Source: Lepidonotus clava | Lineage: Eukaryota; Annelida; Polychaeta; Phyllodocida; Polynoidae | Direction: 5' to 3' | DNA: 64,000 nt | NCBI GenBank assembly: GCA_936440205.1 | Contig: OW387135.1 | Coordinates: 24,220,792 to 24,284,791 of the forward strand | In this document: piece after piece, positions 14,162 to 24,811 of the stretch | Layout of the letters: each line of letters opens with the position of its first letter | How positions within the stretch are numbered: the first letter of the stretch is position 1 | Program-made: the position numbers and the translations under genes | Notes under the pieces: generated by a model | Seen by the model: only the letters and a program-made list of their open reading frames with translations | Database searches by the model: none | Told to the model about the DNA's origin: nothing

Positions 14162-14311
14162 CCAATCAGAAGCGCGGGAATTTAGCCAATGAGAACGCAG
14201 AGTTGGCCACGGAGTCAGCCAATCAGAGCGCAGGACGCCCGACCAATCACGTGCCGTTTTATTGGACCAATCGATTTATCTCGTTCAAGGTGACGTAGCT
14301 GACCATATAAA
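14162..14311 (+). promoter_or_regulatory. Histone H3.3 promoter: five CCAAT boxes, CRE-like site, E-box, TATA
   Basis: CCAAT pentamers in the same orientation start at 14162, 14186, 14219, 14243 and 14267, with an opposed ATTGG at 14261. CACGTG lies at 14248-14253, TGACGTA at 14291-14297 and TATAAA at 14306-14311. The first four boxes are followed by A or G, three of them reading CCAATCA, as in NF-Y sites of histone genes. Initiation would be expected about 30 bp past the TATA, near 14335-14340. Whether NF-Y and CREB-type factors act here is inference from motif identity. Confidence 0.85.
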
Positions 14312-14335
14312 CGTGGTTTTGCATATCGAGAGCGG

Positions 14336-14388
14336 TTCCAGAGTTCGTTGCGCGAAAATCGTAAACGACAGTGAATATCTCCTGAAAG
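14336..14388 (+). other. Non-coding first exon of H3.3 (5' UTR)
   Basis: The start is estimated from the TATA position. The end is set by the splice donor CTGAAAG/GTAAGA at 14388/14389. The next acceptor, TTACAG, abuts the start codon at 16389, so the whole 5' UTR lies in this exon. Animal H3.3 genes commonly have this arrangement. The intron is 2.0 kb. Confidence 0.7.
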
Positions 14389-15453
14389 GTAAGAATAATA
14401 CTGTTGTTTACCTTCCCGTTCACAATAAATTTTCAGTGAAATACCCAGTTGAAGTATTAGAGCACATACTGACATGTTCATATTATTGTTATTTTGCCGT
14501 TTCGTACGAGAAAACCAAAGGATTTGCCGCCACTTCCCGGCGCCGACATTGTTTATGGCCGCCATGTTGGTTTTGGCCTAGATAGCGCGGGGACTGACTT
14601 GTGTCATGAACCGAATTTCTCGCAATAGCTATTGCCCAATTGACATGTATGTGGTACAAAATGTCCCTAAACATATTTGGATCATAGTGTTTGTGGAGTT
14701 GTTGTGGAAGCGATTATGGCTTTGGGGAAATGAACATAGGAAAAATGACTTCTCTTCACTGAGTTTGAAGAACAGCGAAGCCAACGCTGTGTAACGAAAG
14801 AGCATGGCTAGAGCTAGGACCTGCATAAATTATGCATAAAAACTTAAATTGGTGGCAATTTTGAAATCCTGTGCGTATTGATGTAACAGGTACGCATCAC
14901 TTTGATTACGATGACAGTCTGTATTGTGTAGGCTTAGCAATTTTACCTCACCCTCTTCAATTTAGAATTTGGCGCCAAACGGTTCGAATATCCGCCATTG
15001 ACCTGGGGCTGGGCTAGGGATCTTGTTGATGTTTTGAAACAAAAGTTCTTCCCTCTGCCGAAGTAAATGAGTGATTAAGCACATTGGTTAATCAAATTAA
15101 GCTTACGAGATAGTTTACAATTGGGGTTAAATTTTTATGTTTAGATGATTGTAACGTTAATAGTGTAACTTGTGACGATTTGGTGTTCTTTGTTTTGTTT
15201 TTTAATTCTTATCAAAGGTGTCATTTTAAGCCTTAGTAATTGTTACACCACAGTTGATAAGATTGTGCAAGACTGTGAAGGGGGTATTTTCCAAGTATTT
15301 ACGTTTAATTCCAGAGAATCTTGAGCAAAACAAAACAGATAAAGCCTTTACCAAGGGAAATGAAAAGACAATCATAAAGCCTAGTTTAAGTTCCATCAAC
15401 CCAATCTTACTGGGCCTGTGCCTGTGAAAGAACAGGGTGACCACGCAATACTT

Positions 15454-15906
15454 AGACAGGGATGAAAGTTCTCCAGTTTTTCATGGCTTTCAAGTTTTCC
15501 TGGGACATTAACTTTCTTTACCAAGCATCCTTATCTGAAGCAAATTTAGTGTATTATAAATAAATTTCTCCCTTCTATAATATACAATTAGGGTGAGCAA
15601 AATAGCCCTGCTTTTCCCTCTTGATCTCAGACATGCTGACCTTTCAAATTAAATGTCTCCAGTCGATTTCCATTTAAACTGGAGCCTTTAGCCTACTTTG
15701 CCCATACAAGCCCCTCTTCCACTTAAAACTCACAGGAAATGAAGAATGTGGAGGGGAGCTGTCGTTATGGTCAGATAGCCTTGTGTCAAATAACAGTGGT
15801 ATGGGGTGATAGCTGACACATGTTTTTTTCACTACAGGGTGCATGTCAATCAGTAGTTCAATACTTGTAGTTCAGTTTTTGCCATGGACCACTTTTATCC
15901 CTGTCT
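15454..15906. mobile_element. Inverted-repeat element in H3.3 intron 1
   Basis: AGACAGGGATGAAAGT (15454-15469) is mirrored by ACTTTTATCCCTGTCT (15891-15906) with one mismatch, giving a 453-bp non-coding unit. A second left end (CAGGGATGAAAGTTCT) occurs at 19924. No clear target duplication was found. The CAGGG start suggests kinship with the 471 and 18438 elements. Confidence 0.55.
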
Positions 15907-16349
15907 TAACCAATTTAAGACATTTTAAGATTTTTTTTCTCAAATTTGAGGCCTTTAAAAGGGTCCGCAGAAAAGAGTCAAGAAGTTTATTTTAAATATA
16001 CGAAAACTCCTGCCCCCCTCCCTTGAAACACTAAATAAATTAACTATTTCAGTAAGGCGGGGCACTTGAAAACTGGTAAAGCTACTGATGGAAATCTAAA
16101 CATGCCAAATTGTCACACCCAGTGAACTGCAAAGTGTCGAATGCCTAATTGAACAAAACACCCCGAATTACCCAACATAGAGGGAGGTTTCTTAAAGGTC
16201 TTTCAGTGGAAATTTCGCAAAGAAATATTTCCAAATTGAATTGGTATGAACTAATAGAAAAAGGACGTATTGCAGGCGTACAAAAGTCCATATAGTACGA
16301 TTTATTGTATTATAAGCCACATAACACTTTGATTCTTTTCTAACAATGA

Positions 16350-17138
<789 letters not shown>

Positions 17139-17539
17139 ACTGGCAGCTTTGACAATTGTGACTCTCATCATATGTGCACTGGATTAGCACAACACACGTG
17201 GACACTACCATTTTTAAGACCAATATGATTATATCAGTTTTCATACAAACAGAGTATGAGTCTACATGTGAGGAGGGAGATTTTATATAAATGTGGACCT
17301 GTTATTTAGGTAGACATTTTGATTTTATATGGTATTCATCGTGTAAGTTATTATAGACTATCATGGTCTCACTGAAAATGTGCACGTCACCCCCCCTTTC
17401 CTGGTTCGGTCATCATCTACACACATTTCCAGTACTAGAAAACTAAAAAAAAATACAAAAACAAATCTTTTATCATAAATATGTGACTCATCGTGTTATA
17501 ACATTTATTTTGTAAGTTTCTTTTTTATTGTGGCGTCAG

Positions 17540-17545
17540 AATAAA
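17540..17545 (+). terminator. Poly(A) signal of H3.3
   Basis: AATAAA lies about 400 bp after the H3.3 stop codon, in an A+T-rich 3' UTR followed by a T/G-rich stretch. No histone stem-loop was seen. Confidence 0.7.
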
Positions 17546-20500
17546 TCTTAGATTAGTTCTAAGTAAGTCTTTTCGTCTTCTATTGTGTAGTGGTAATGTA
17601 GGTTCTATTAAAACCTCCGAAATATAATAGTGATGCAAGGATCATACTGAAATTATCATCACAGGACCATGGGCTGTGCCCATTTCAAATAACGCTGGCA
17701 TTGAACTGTATCTTGCCGTGGATTGTATTCTCGGGAATCGTGCTCCAACAGGGCTGGCGCCTGTGGCCCATTCCACTTTCGGGAAATGTTGAGAAATCTC
17801 ATAAAATTCTAATTTGTCAGTTTAGATCAATAGATAAATTATCCATATTCTAAATTGTTTAAAGAATCTGACGCTAGTTTACTTCTTGCAACACTGTTCA
17901 ACCATTGGCAGCTGTATGATCCATCCAAGAGTAGAAAACATCTTGACTTCATTAAACATGTATATCCGAGATGTGTTGTTCAGTTGTTGATGTCATAATG
18001 GATATCATATGGTATGCTGAAAAGGGAAAGTTACGTTAACATAATATGTACAAGTCGCTTAAATGAAGCGGTTCTTGGTTTTAAAGAGCAAATGTTTGTC
18101 CTAGTGCGATAAAAGTTATTTGGCAATGTTTATGTTCCGGTATCACTTGCAGAACGTCTAGAAATAACTTCTAATGGAAATGGCAAGTATAATCCCTGGT
18201 ATAGTCTTAGGAAAACAATCTCGTCAAAGTAGTAATATTTATTCAGGTTAACCGACTGCCCTTGAAAAGAGTTTCTAAAAAATTGAGGATCTCATTAAAA
18301 TGACCTATATTCTATCTTTAGTCTTCCTTCTTGAGTGTTGTAGTGATAGGGTTTAAAAGAAATTATGGTTGGCCTTTTTCTGTTGGTTATTAAAGGCGCA
18401 TAGCGATTTAATAAAATAATTAAAATGTCAGATGTATCAGGGTGCCCACGCAGGTCTTTTAAGGTCTTAAAAGGTCTTATTTTGGTTTTGCCATTTATAA
18501 GGCTATTAGAAAGGTCTTATTTTGCAGTCAGAGGTCTTAGAAAGGTCTTATTTTTAGGTTCAGCCTAAATTTTTCACAGATGTTAGAAGTTGCCTTGACT
18601 TGGCAATTTTAACCTAGATAAATTATAGTTTCATAAAAGCCCCTTTAATTGCTAAATAGACACAAGCAATTATATTGACCTTTTTGTAGAAATTCATACT
18701 CTTAAAAAACGGTGCTTAAAAGGTCTTATTTTTACTCATGAGAAGGTATTATAAAGGTCTTATTTTGATTTCTGAAAATGCGTGGGCACCCTGTGTATTG
18801 ATCCTGACTGGTTTTCTCACAGGGTCCCCACAGCAAAGGGAAAATGGAAAAAAAAAAAAAAAAAAATCCTGAATAGCAATTTTACCATAACTCGAATTAT
18901 TCCTTTTTGGCCAGGATCTCCAAATTTGACTTCTTGTTTGGTTGTCCAAAGTTTTTGTGCAATGCATGTGAACATCTCGCTGGAATGACGCAGACAAATT
19001 GCCGCATGACAGGGAACACTGGGAATTTGTAAATTAAATTTGTGTGCAGCCTAGGTCTCGCCTATAAGGAACTTTACGGTAGTCTGACCTAATTTTTAGA
19101 CTTCATCGTACATCTAGGTCGTATTCTAGCCAGTCCCGGGTCTGGAACGTGTGAAAACAACGCCTATGTCATCAAGTATTGCAGTTGATCCTGCTCGTGC
19201 TACAAATATCCGGGAGTGACCATCAGTGTCATCTTTCTTTACTCTGATATACCTAATCATTAGTAACATGGGATGGTCGCTTAGTACACGCGCACCGATA
19301 TTTTTCCGACTTGTAAGGGTTTTTCACATTGGGTGATTTCGTATTGCACAGAAGAAATTTCTTTCATCAGTCAACCAAGGAGGAAAGAAGGCGTAACTAA
19401 TTCATATCTTTGATTCTACTAACCATATCAAAGTGTCCCCAGCGTCTAAAATAAGACTCGTAATATAGGACATTGCTTTTAGACGCAAGACCAAAGGGCT
19501 GATTTGTAACTACTAAATGTCAGCCATCCGGACTGGTTCTTGTGTTGTAACGAAATAAGTTCTTTAAAAATATACCCCTAAATTCTTCGCTGTTATACTT
19601 GCATCCGATGGTGCTATCAGGATTTATATATAGATAATTGAATAGATATGTGGTTTAGAGTATAGACACGTCCGACCCATTTTTACTTTAGATGTGGACC
19701 TTCAGTCATTGGCACTTCTCTCATTCTCTGCATGCAACCTTGGGAATAATAAGCGACATAAACATCTTTCAACGTCGCGATGCAACCACTTCAAGGGCCC
19801 CAGCAGTAGCGGTACAATCGGAGCGTGACGTCTGAGTATGCAAGGAATTCTTTTTAGTCAATGATCATTGGTGTAAATGAGATATATTACATACTGTAGT
19901 TTCAGAAAGGCGGATGAGCCCCGCAGGGATGAAAGTTCTAGTTTTTCTGGATTTTCAATTTGACTGGTATTTTCCTACCATATGTCCTGATATCACGCAA
20001 ATAAAGTGACGAATAACAAATATTTTGCCCTTCTATAATATGCCGTATAAAGAAATTGGATCCTCCCTTTGTGAAAATGTCAAATAAGATTTTTTTTTTT
20101 TTTTTAAAAACGTCTATATTCTTGAATGACCATAAAGTCTTTCAAAATGTAGCATGTTTCAGTCTCAAACATGGCGAGGAAGAGAGATGTATTGTACCTA
20201 ATTTACTTTGGCTCCGTTCCAAGGCCGTCACGAATGGCAGGCTGCATAGTCTATTTGTTTATTGTAAGACTTTCCAAATAAATTTCAAAGCAGGGACGTA
20301 GGTCAGGGTTAACGAAAAAATCTGAAACCCCAGAAAGACACTGAAATAATATCAAAATGCTCTAAAGCGTGACTAAGAAATTTATGTTGAAAATTATTAG
20401 AGGTGGTGAGGTGAAAATTATAACAAAAATCTGGAAACTTGAGTCTCTGTCGACGGTAAAGATCATAGGATTGCTTTTATCTCAGTTAATTTTAACTTGG

Positions 20501-20874
20501 GCTGTAAGCTTTATCCAAAGCCGGCCCACCAAGTCAAGCTGACCGTGTGATAGAGAAATGCCGCCTTGCGTGGGTATTCTGTAGCCGATTTGAGTTTAGC
20601 CGTGATCAGTAACATGAGAAATAATACCTTATTTACTCTCATTTCTGGTGAACTAAATTTAATGAATGACAATGATTTAACGGCAAGACATTTCAAATGT
20701 GTGACAACATGTATTGAAAAGAAATAATTTATTTTCTGTACAAGTCTTTGCAATTGGTGCTTCAACAGTCTTATTCAATATTTGCTTTCGAGTAAATTAG
20801 GTTACTCTACAATCTACATGGTTCAGTAGTCATGCGGTGTAGATCTATCACATTTCTTGAGTCACTGTTCTGAT
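17546..20874. other. Intergenic DNA between convergent H3.3 and UQCC4
   Basis: No gene was recognised. It holds the MITE at 18438-18793, a poly-A run at 18849-18866, a lone CAGGGATGAAAG end at 19924, and a poly-T run at about 20090-20105. A short segment at 19268-19303 (CATGGGATGGTCGC then GCGCACCGAT) recurs diverged at 26470-26505. Confidence 0.6.
18438..18793. mobile_element. Non-autonomous inverted-repeat transposon (MITE), CAGGG type
   Basis: Perfect 15-bp terminal inverted repeats, CAGGGTGCCCACGCA (18438-18452) and TGCGTGGGCACCCTG (18779-18793), are flanked by the 5-bp direct repeat TGTAT (18433-18437 and 18794-18798). The subterminal DNA is a run of AGGTCTTA-like repeats, at least seven, reading toward the centre from both ends. 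No coding sequence. The near-perfect ends suggest a young insertion. Confidence 0.8.
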
Positions 20875-23800
20875 TCAATTGCTACTTTGTTGCCTTCTTT
20901 CCTCTTCAATACGTGCAGCCTCCTGTTGTTCTTTCAGCGCTGGAATTCGATCATACAAAGAGGATTCCATGTAGACATCCACATCATTTTCTTCTCGTAA
21001 AACACAGAAATAAATTAGGAATATGGCTGAACTTAAGATAACGGAGAATGGTTGGTAGGCTGGTCGAGTGTTGGGCTTATTGGTGAAAGATTCATATGAT
21101 TTCCAACCGCTTGCCTTGCTATCAGAAAACTTGACTGGTTCGTTTATCTCTTCTTGTGCCTTTTTGTGAACACGGCGTGTTGAGATAAAGTTAGTCCTAG
21201 AAGTAGAAAAGGAAACAGGTTGTTAACAAGTGGTACACATTAGAATGATGCATTATGCAGTGGTTGACGTAAATTTAAAATCTAGTGGCCAGTTGGCCCC
21301 CTAGATTTGGAAATCTAGGGGCCCCTGCTATATCAGGTGGTTTCAAAATGGTTTGGTCATTGCTGGTAGATCTATCAGGGTCCCAACAAAAAATCTATTT
21401 TCAAATCCCCTGTGTTTTCCCTGAGATTTGTCCATGTGAACCCAACAACAAAGCGTAAATTTAAAATCTAGGGGCAAGTCGGGCCCTTAGATTTCCAAAT
21501 CTAGGGGCCCTCACCTAAATCTAGGGGCCCTCACATATATTAAGTCTTTTTTGCTATCCATGATTTTCTAGGGGCAAGTCGGGCCCTAGCCCAGTAAATC
21601 TAGCCCATGGTCCCAACATGTTTTAAGGTCCTCAGGTGGTTTCAAAATGGTTTGGTCATTGCTGGAAGATCTATCAGGGTCCCAACACAAAATCCATTTT
21701 CAAATTCCCTGTGTTTTCCCTGAGATTTTTCCCTGTGAACCCAACAACAAAAAGTCAAATCCTTAGATCTACTATTTAGTAAATCAGGAATTTCAGAACC
21801 TGGCCAAATGTAATTCCTTGTGTTTTTGTGTCTTGGTAAATCAAATTCCCTGTGATATCCCTGTGTTCTGGTAAAATTTGCAAATTCCCTGCGTTTTCCC
21901 TATTTTTCTTTTGTTTTGTTGTTGTTGTTGCCATTTTCCCTGTTCTGTTGGGACCCTGCGGTATATCTATGAGGGCAAAGGACAAAGAAAAACAAAACAA
22001 CAACATGAATAAATAATGTAACAGGAATTTAAGATATAAGAATGGCTGTGAGGCATCTGTTACGACTCTGAGCCGATTAAGAAAAATAGGTAGCGTGATA
22101 TCGATAATCAAATATATGAGACCACCTACTAGGGAGCCGCTTCCCGTAGCTGCTGGTGAGAGCAGGGGTGAAGCAGGGTAGTATGTTACTCTTAACTGTT
22201 AAAACACAAGACCACTAGTGAGCCCACTAGGTGAGGGTAGTGGCTGTGGCTGCCTTAAGGGCAGGGTCAAATGGCTACTCAAGCAGGAGAGAGACCAGTG
22301 CTCTTAGATGTTGACTCCACGAGTTTATTCGGCCAAATGACAACCAGTGGCTGCAGTGCAGCTCCTTTTATAGTAGAGCCCAGCGTGCGTCCATGTGTTG
22401 CTAGGTGTAGCACGGTGCAACACGGTGCAACACGGTGTGGCACGGTGCAGCACGGTGCAGCACGGTGCAACACGGTGTGGCACAGTGCAACACGGTGCGG
22501 AACGGCGCGGCATGGCACAACATGGCGCGGCACGGCGCAACAAGATGCGGCATGGTGCAACACGGCGTGGCACGGTGCAACATGGCGTGGCACGGTGCAA
22601 CACTGCGCGGCACGGCGCAACACGGTGCGGCACAGTGCAGTATGGAGTGGCACAGTGCAGCACAGAGCAGCACAAAGATGCAGAGAGGAAAACAACAGAA
22701 GGCTAGTTCTGTTACAATAAAAAAGGGGTCGGGGTGTGGGGGGACCGTGAAATCCAAAAAAATGTTGTTTTGAACCGAAGTATAATTCATTTTTAAAACA
22801 ATTTTAAAGGATGTTGGTGTAGGTACTACCACTCCACGGGCATTCAATTCTGACAATTTCTTCATAGATTTTGCAAAAATTGTTGTGACCAAAAATGCAC
22901 TAAAAAAAAAATTCAGGTAGAAAGGTGTATCTGACAGTGAGATAATAACTTCGACATGTTCCCTGAAACCTTTTGAATAATAATAAAAAAAAACTCACAA
23001 TAATAAAAAAATGTGCAAATATTCATTTAAAATGCGCAAAAATGTGTGTATTTTCATAAAAACTGACAGAATTTAGAGTAGAGGAGCCAGTTTCCGCGCA
23101 ATAAGGGCAAGAAGTTAAGCTTTAACAAAATATTTTAAGAAAAACATTATGAATTTAATATTTTTTCTTCCATATTGAGGGGAATAACGTCTAAGAACAT
23201 AATCATGATAAAAAAAAAAAAGAGTTTGAAAATATTTTTGTAATATCTTAAGGTTTTACTTTCACATGTTTATTCTTCAGTTTCCGTGCACCTGGAGCCT
23301 ATTTCCGCGCATTTTGGTGTCAGTTTCCGCGCATTTCTCATATTTTAGGTGTTAAATGACTAAAATAATTTATAGAAAGAAAATATGATACATGGGGCAT
23401 CAGAAAAAGATTATCTATTGATATCCATTATACAAAATAATTGTTAAGTTCTTAATAATTCATAATAATGCAAATAGAAATGCTACCTTGTCAGGGAAAA
23501 TCTAAAGAATATACTCATGAATAAAAGGAAGAAATACGCATATTTGTGCATTTTTAATAAATGACACAAGCATTAGTTAGCCTCAGTAAAAGAGGAAAAA
23601 ATGTTTTCAGTTTTAAGCCTTTGGTTTATATTATTTTAGGGAAGTGTTTTAAGATTATTTAGAACCTTGCTTTGAAAAATTTTTCTTTTTATTTTCTTTG
23701 GAAAAATGTTTGAAAATTCGGAAATTTCGGAAAAATAGATGAAAAATGCACGGAAACTAGAGACTGTCTAATTTGTTGTCCTTAGTTTCCGCGCAGGGGC

Positions 23801-24505
23801 CTATTTTCTATATTATCCATGAGATTTTATTTTTATGACATTAAAATGATCATAAATCACTTTAAACTAATATCTATGATATTTTTTTAGAGAAAATGAT
23901 ATTTTTTCTTGAAGAAAATGATGTTATGCTCCTTATTTCAGAAATATTAACTTTTTAAGGATCCCGTCATTTTCCTTAATAATAAGGACATTGAAACATT
24001 TATTTGGCCTTAGAATACATAAATGAATATGAAACATCATTAAAAATGACAAATTAATTGCATAAGAACATTATTTTGGGTCTGGCATTTTAGAAATAGC
24101 ATATCTAATACTTACAGAAAAAATGTGTCCATAAAATGTGTAAAGTGCGCGGAAACTAGAGACGCGCGGAAACTGGCTCCTCTACTCTATACCTCATTTT
24201 CACTATTATCTCTTGTTCTAGAAAACATAAAAACATTTGGCAAAAAGCATGAGATTACAATGGATTATATTGGAAAGGGAGAAAATTAAATTTTTATGTG
24301 GTAGTACCTAGTTGGTGTCACTGTCACTTTGTGTTGTGCAGCCTGCAGGTCCTGACCGAGTTTAGACTTTAGAATTAGCATTTTTCTGATCCAATGTAAC
24401 ACGAGATTTAGATCTATCTGAATGCCCTTACCGCACATATCGTGTCGAATTCTGGAAAGCCCTTGATAGAAGCCTTGAAGAGCGACAAAGAACTGTTTTC
24501 TCCAT
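20875..24505 (-). CDS. UQCC4: UQCC4-like mitochondrial complex III assembly factor (C16orf91/CCSMST1 family)
   Basis: Two coding exons on the minus strand, 24505-24432 and 21196-20875, join in phase to 131 aa (human protein: about 132). The N-terminus MEKTVLCRSSRLLSRAFQNS is basic, Ser/Arg-rich and free of acids after residue 2, a typical mitochondrial presequence. The mature part has the family block PVKFSDSKASGWKSY. It continues with a single hydrophobic segment (FSVILSSAIFLIYFCVL, about residues 77-93) ending in LREENDVD. This lines up with human EFSSSKA...LREESEAD. The C-terminus is a short charged helix. In vertebrates UQCC4 is an inner-membrane factor needed for cytochrome b/complex III biogenesis. 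The start has a good context (A at -3, G at +4). The 3.2-kb intron holds a minisatellite, a tandem duplication and a transposon. The gene is divergent from TOP3A. Confidence 0.78.
21334..21760. repeat. Tandem duplication, about 299-bp period
   Basis: CAGGTGGTTTCAAAATGG and the following 115 bp or so (to CCCAACAACAAA) occur at 21334 and again at 21633, separated by repeated AAATCTAGGGGC.. blocks. Each copy contains CAGGGTCCCAACA, whose inverted form TGTTGGGACCCTG lies at about 21945-21957. The repeat may therefore have grown inside a CAGGG-type element. It lies in the UQCC4 intron. Confidence 0.65.
22411..22680. repeat. 10-bp minisatellite (CACGGTGCAA/CACGGTGYGG)n
   Basis: About 27 decamers based on CACGGTGCAA, with CACGGTGTGG, CATGGCGCGG and similar variants mixed in. 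It lies in the UQCC4 intron. Because 10 is not a multiple of 3 and the units lack stops, several frames on both strands stay open for 100-160 codons. These are not genes. Confidence 0.9.
23074..24189. mobile_element. Non-autonomous Tc1/mariner-like element with internal AGTTTCCGCGC repeats
   Basis: Terminal inverted repeats of about 24 bp are perfect (23076-23099 and 24164-24187; outermost GAGTAGAGGAGCCAG). They are flanked by TA on each side (23074-23075, 24188-24189), the usual Tc1/mariner target. The 1.1-kb A+T-rich interior has no coding ORF. It repeats the inner end motif AGTTTCCGCGC or close variants at 23279, 23300 and 23322 (direct), 23749 (inverted), 23784 (direct) and 24147 (inverted). 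A degenerate relative (GAGGAGCCAGTTTT) lies at about 40590-40815 in TOP3A. Confidence 0.7.
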
Positions 24506-24811
24506 GTTTCTCAGTGAACGATATTACCTCAACTGGAGGGCATGACCCATATTATATAAATCTATGCTGATCACCACTCTGCTTCATAGCTTAACATCAC
24601 AGCGCGCCAAAAACCAGCTACGTATGATTTTACTGATTCCCGGTGTGCGACCTTTTTTCAATTAAGAATGACGGCAACCAGCGCAATTCGGAAAGATGGC
24701 GCTTCTTTTGACTTTTTAGGTAGATCGGCATGTCAAAACTGGCGTTTTTACAAAGATCATGTAATTTATTTGATAGTTGACATGACATTCATGTAAAGTT
24801 ATAAACTTCCA
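24506..24811. promoter_or_regulatory. Bidirectional promoter region between UQCC4 and TOP3A
   Basis: 306 bp separate the two divergent start codons. No TATA box is correctly placed for TOP3A. AAGATGGC, a YY1-type core common in TATA-less housekeeping promoters, lies at 24693-24700. The GC-richer part (24598-24705) includes GCGCGCC and ACGGCAACC motifs. Both genes encode mitochondrial proteins, so shared control is plausible (inference). Confidence 0.6.

Noticed and set aside
22271-22892. Several overlapping ORFs of 100-163 codons on both strands
   Set aside because: They are produced by the stop-free 10-bp minisatellite; Cys/His/Ala/Thr-rich translations in every frame, inside the UQCC4 intron.
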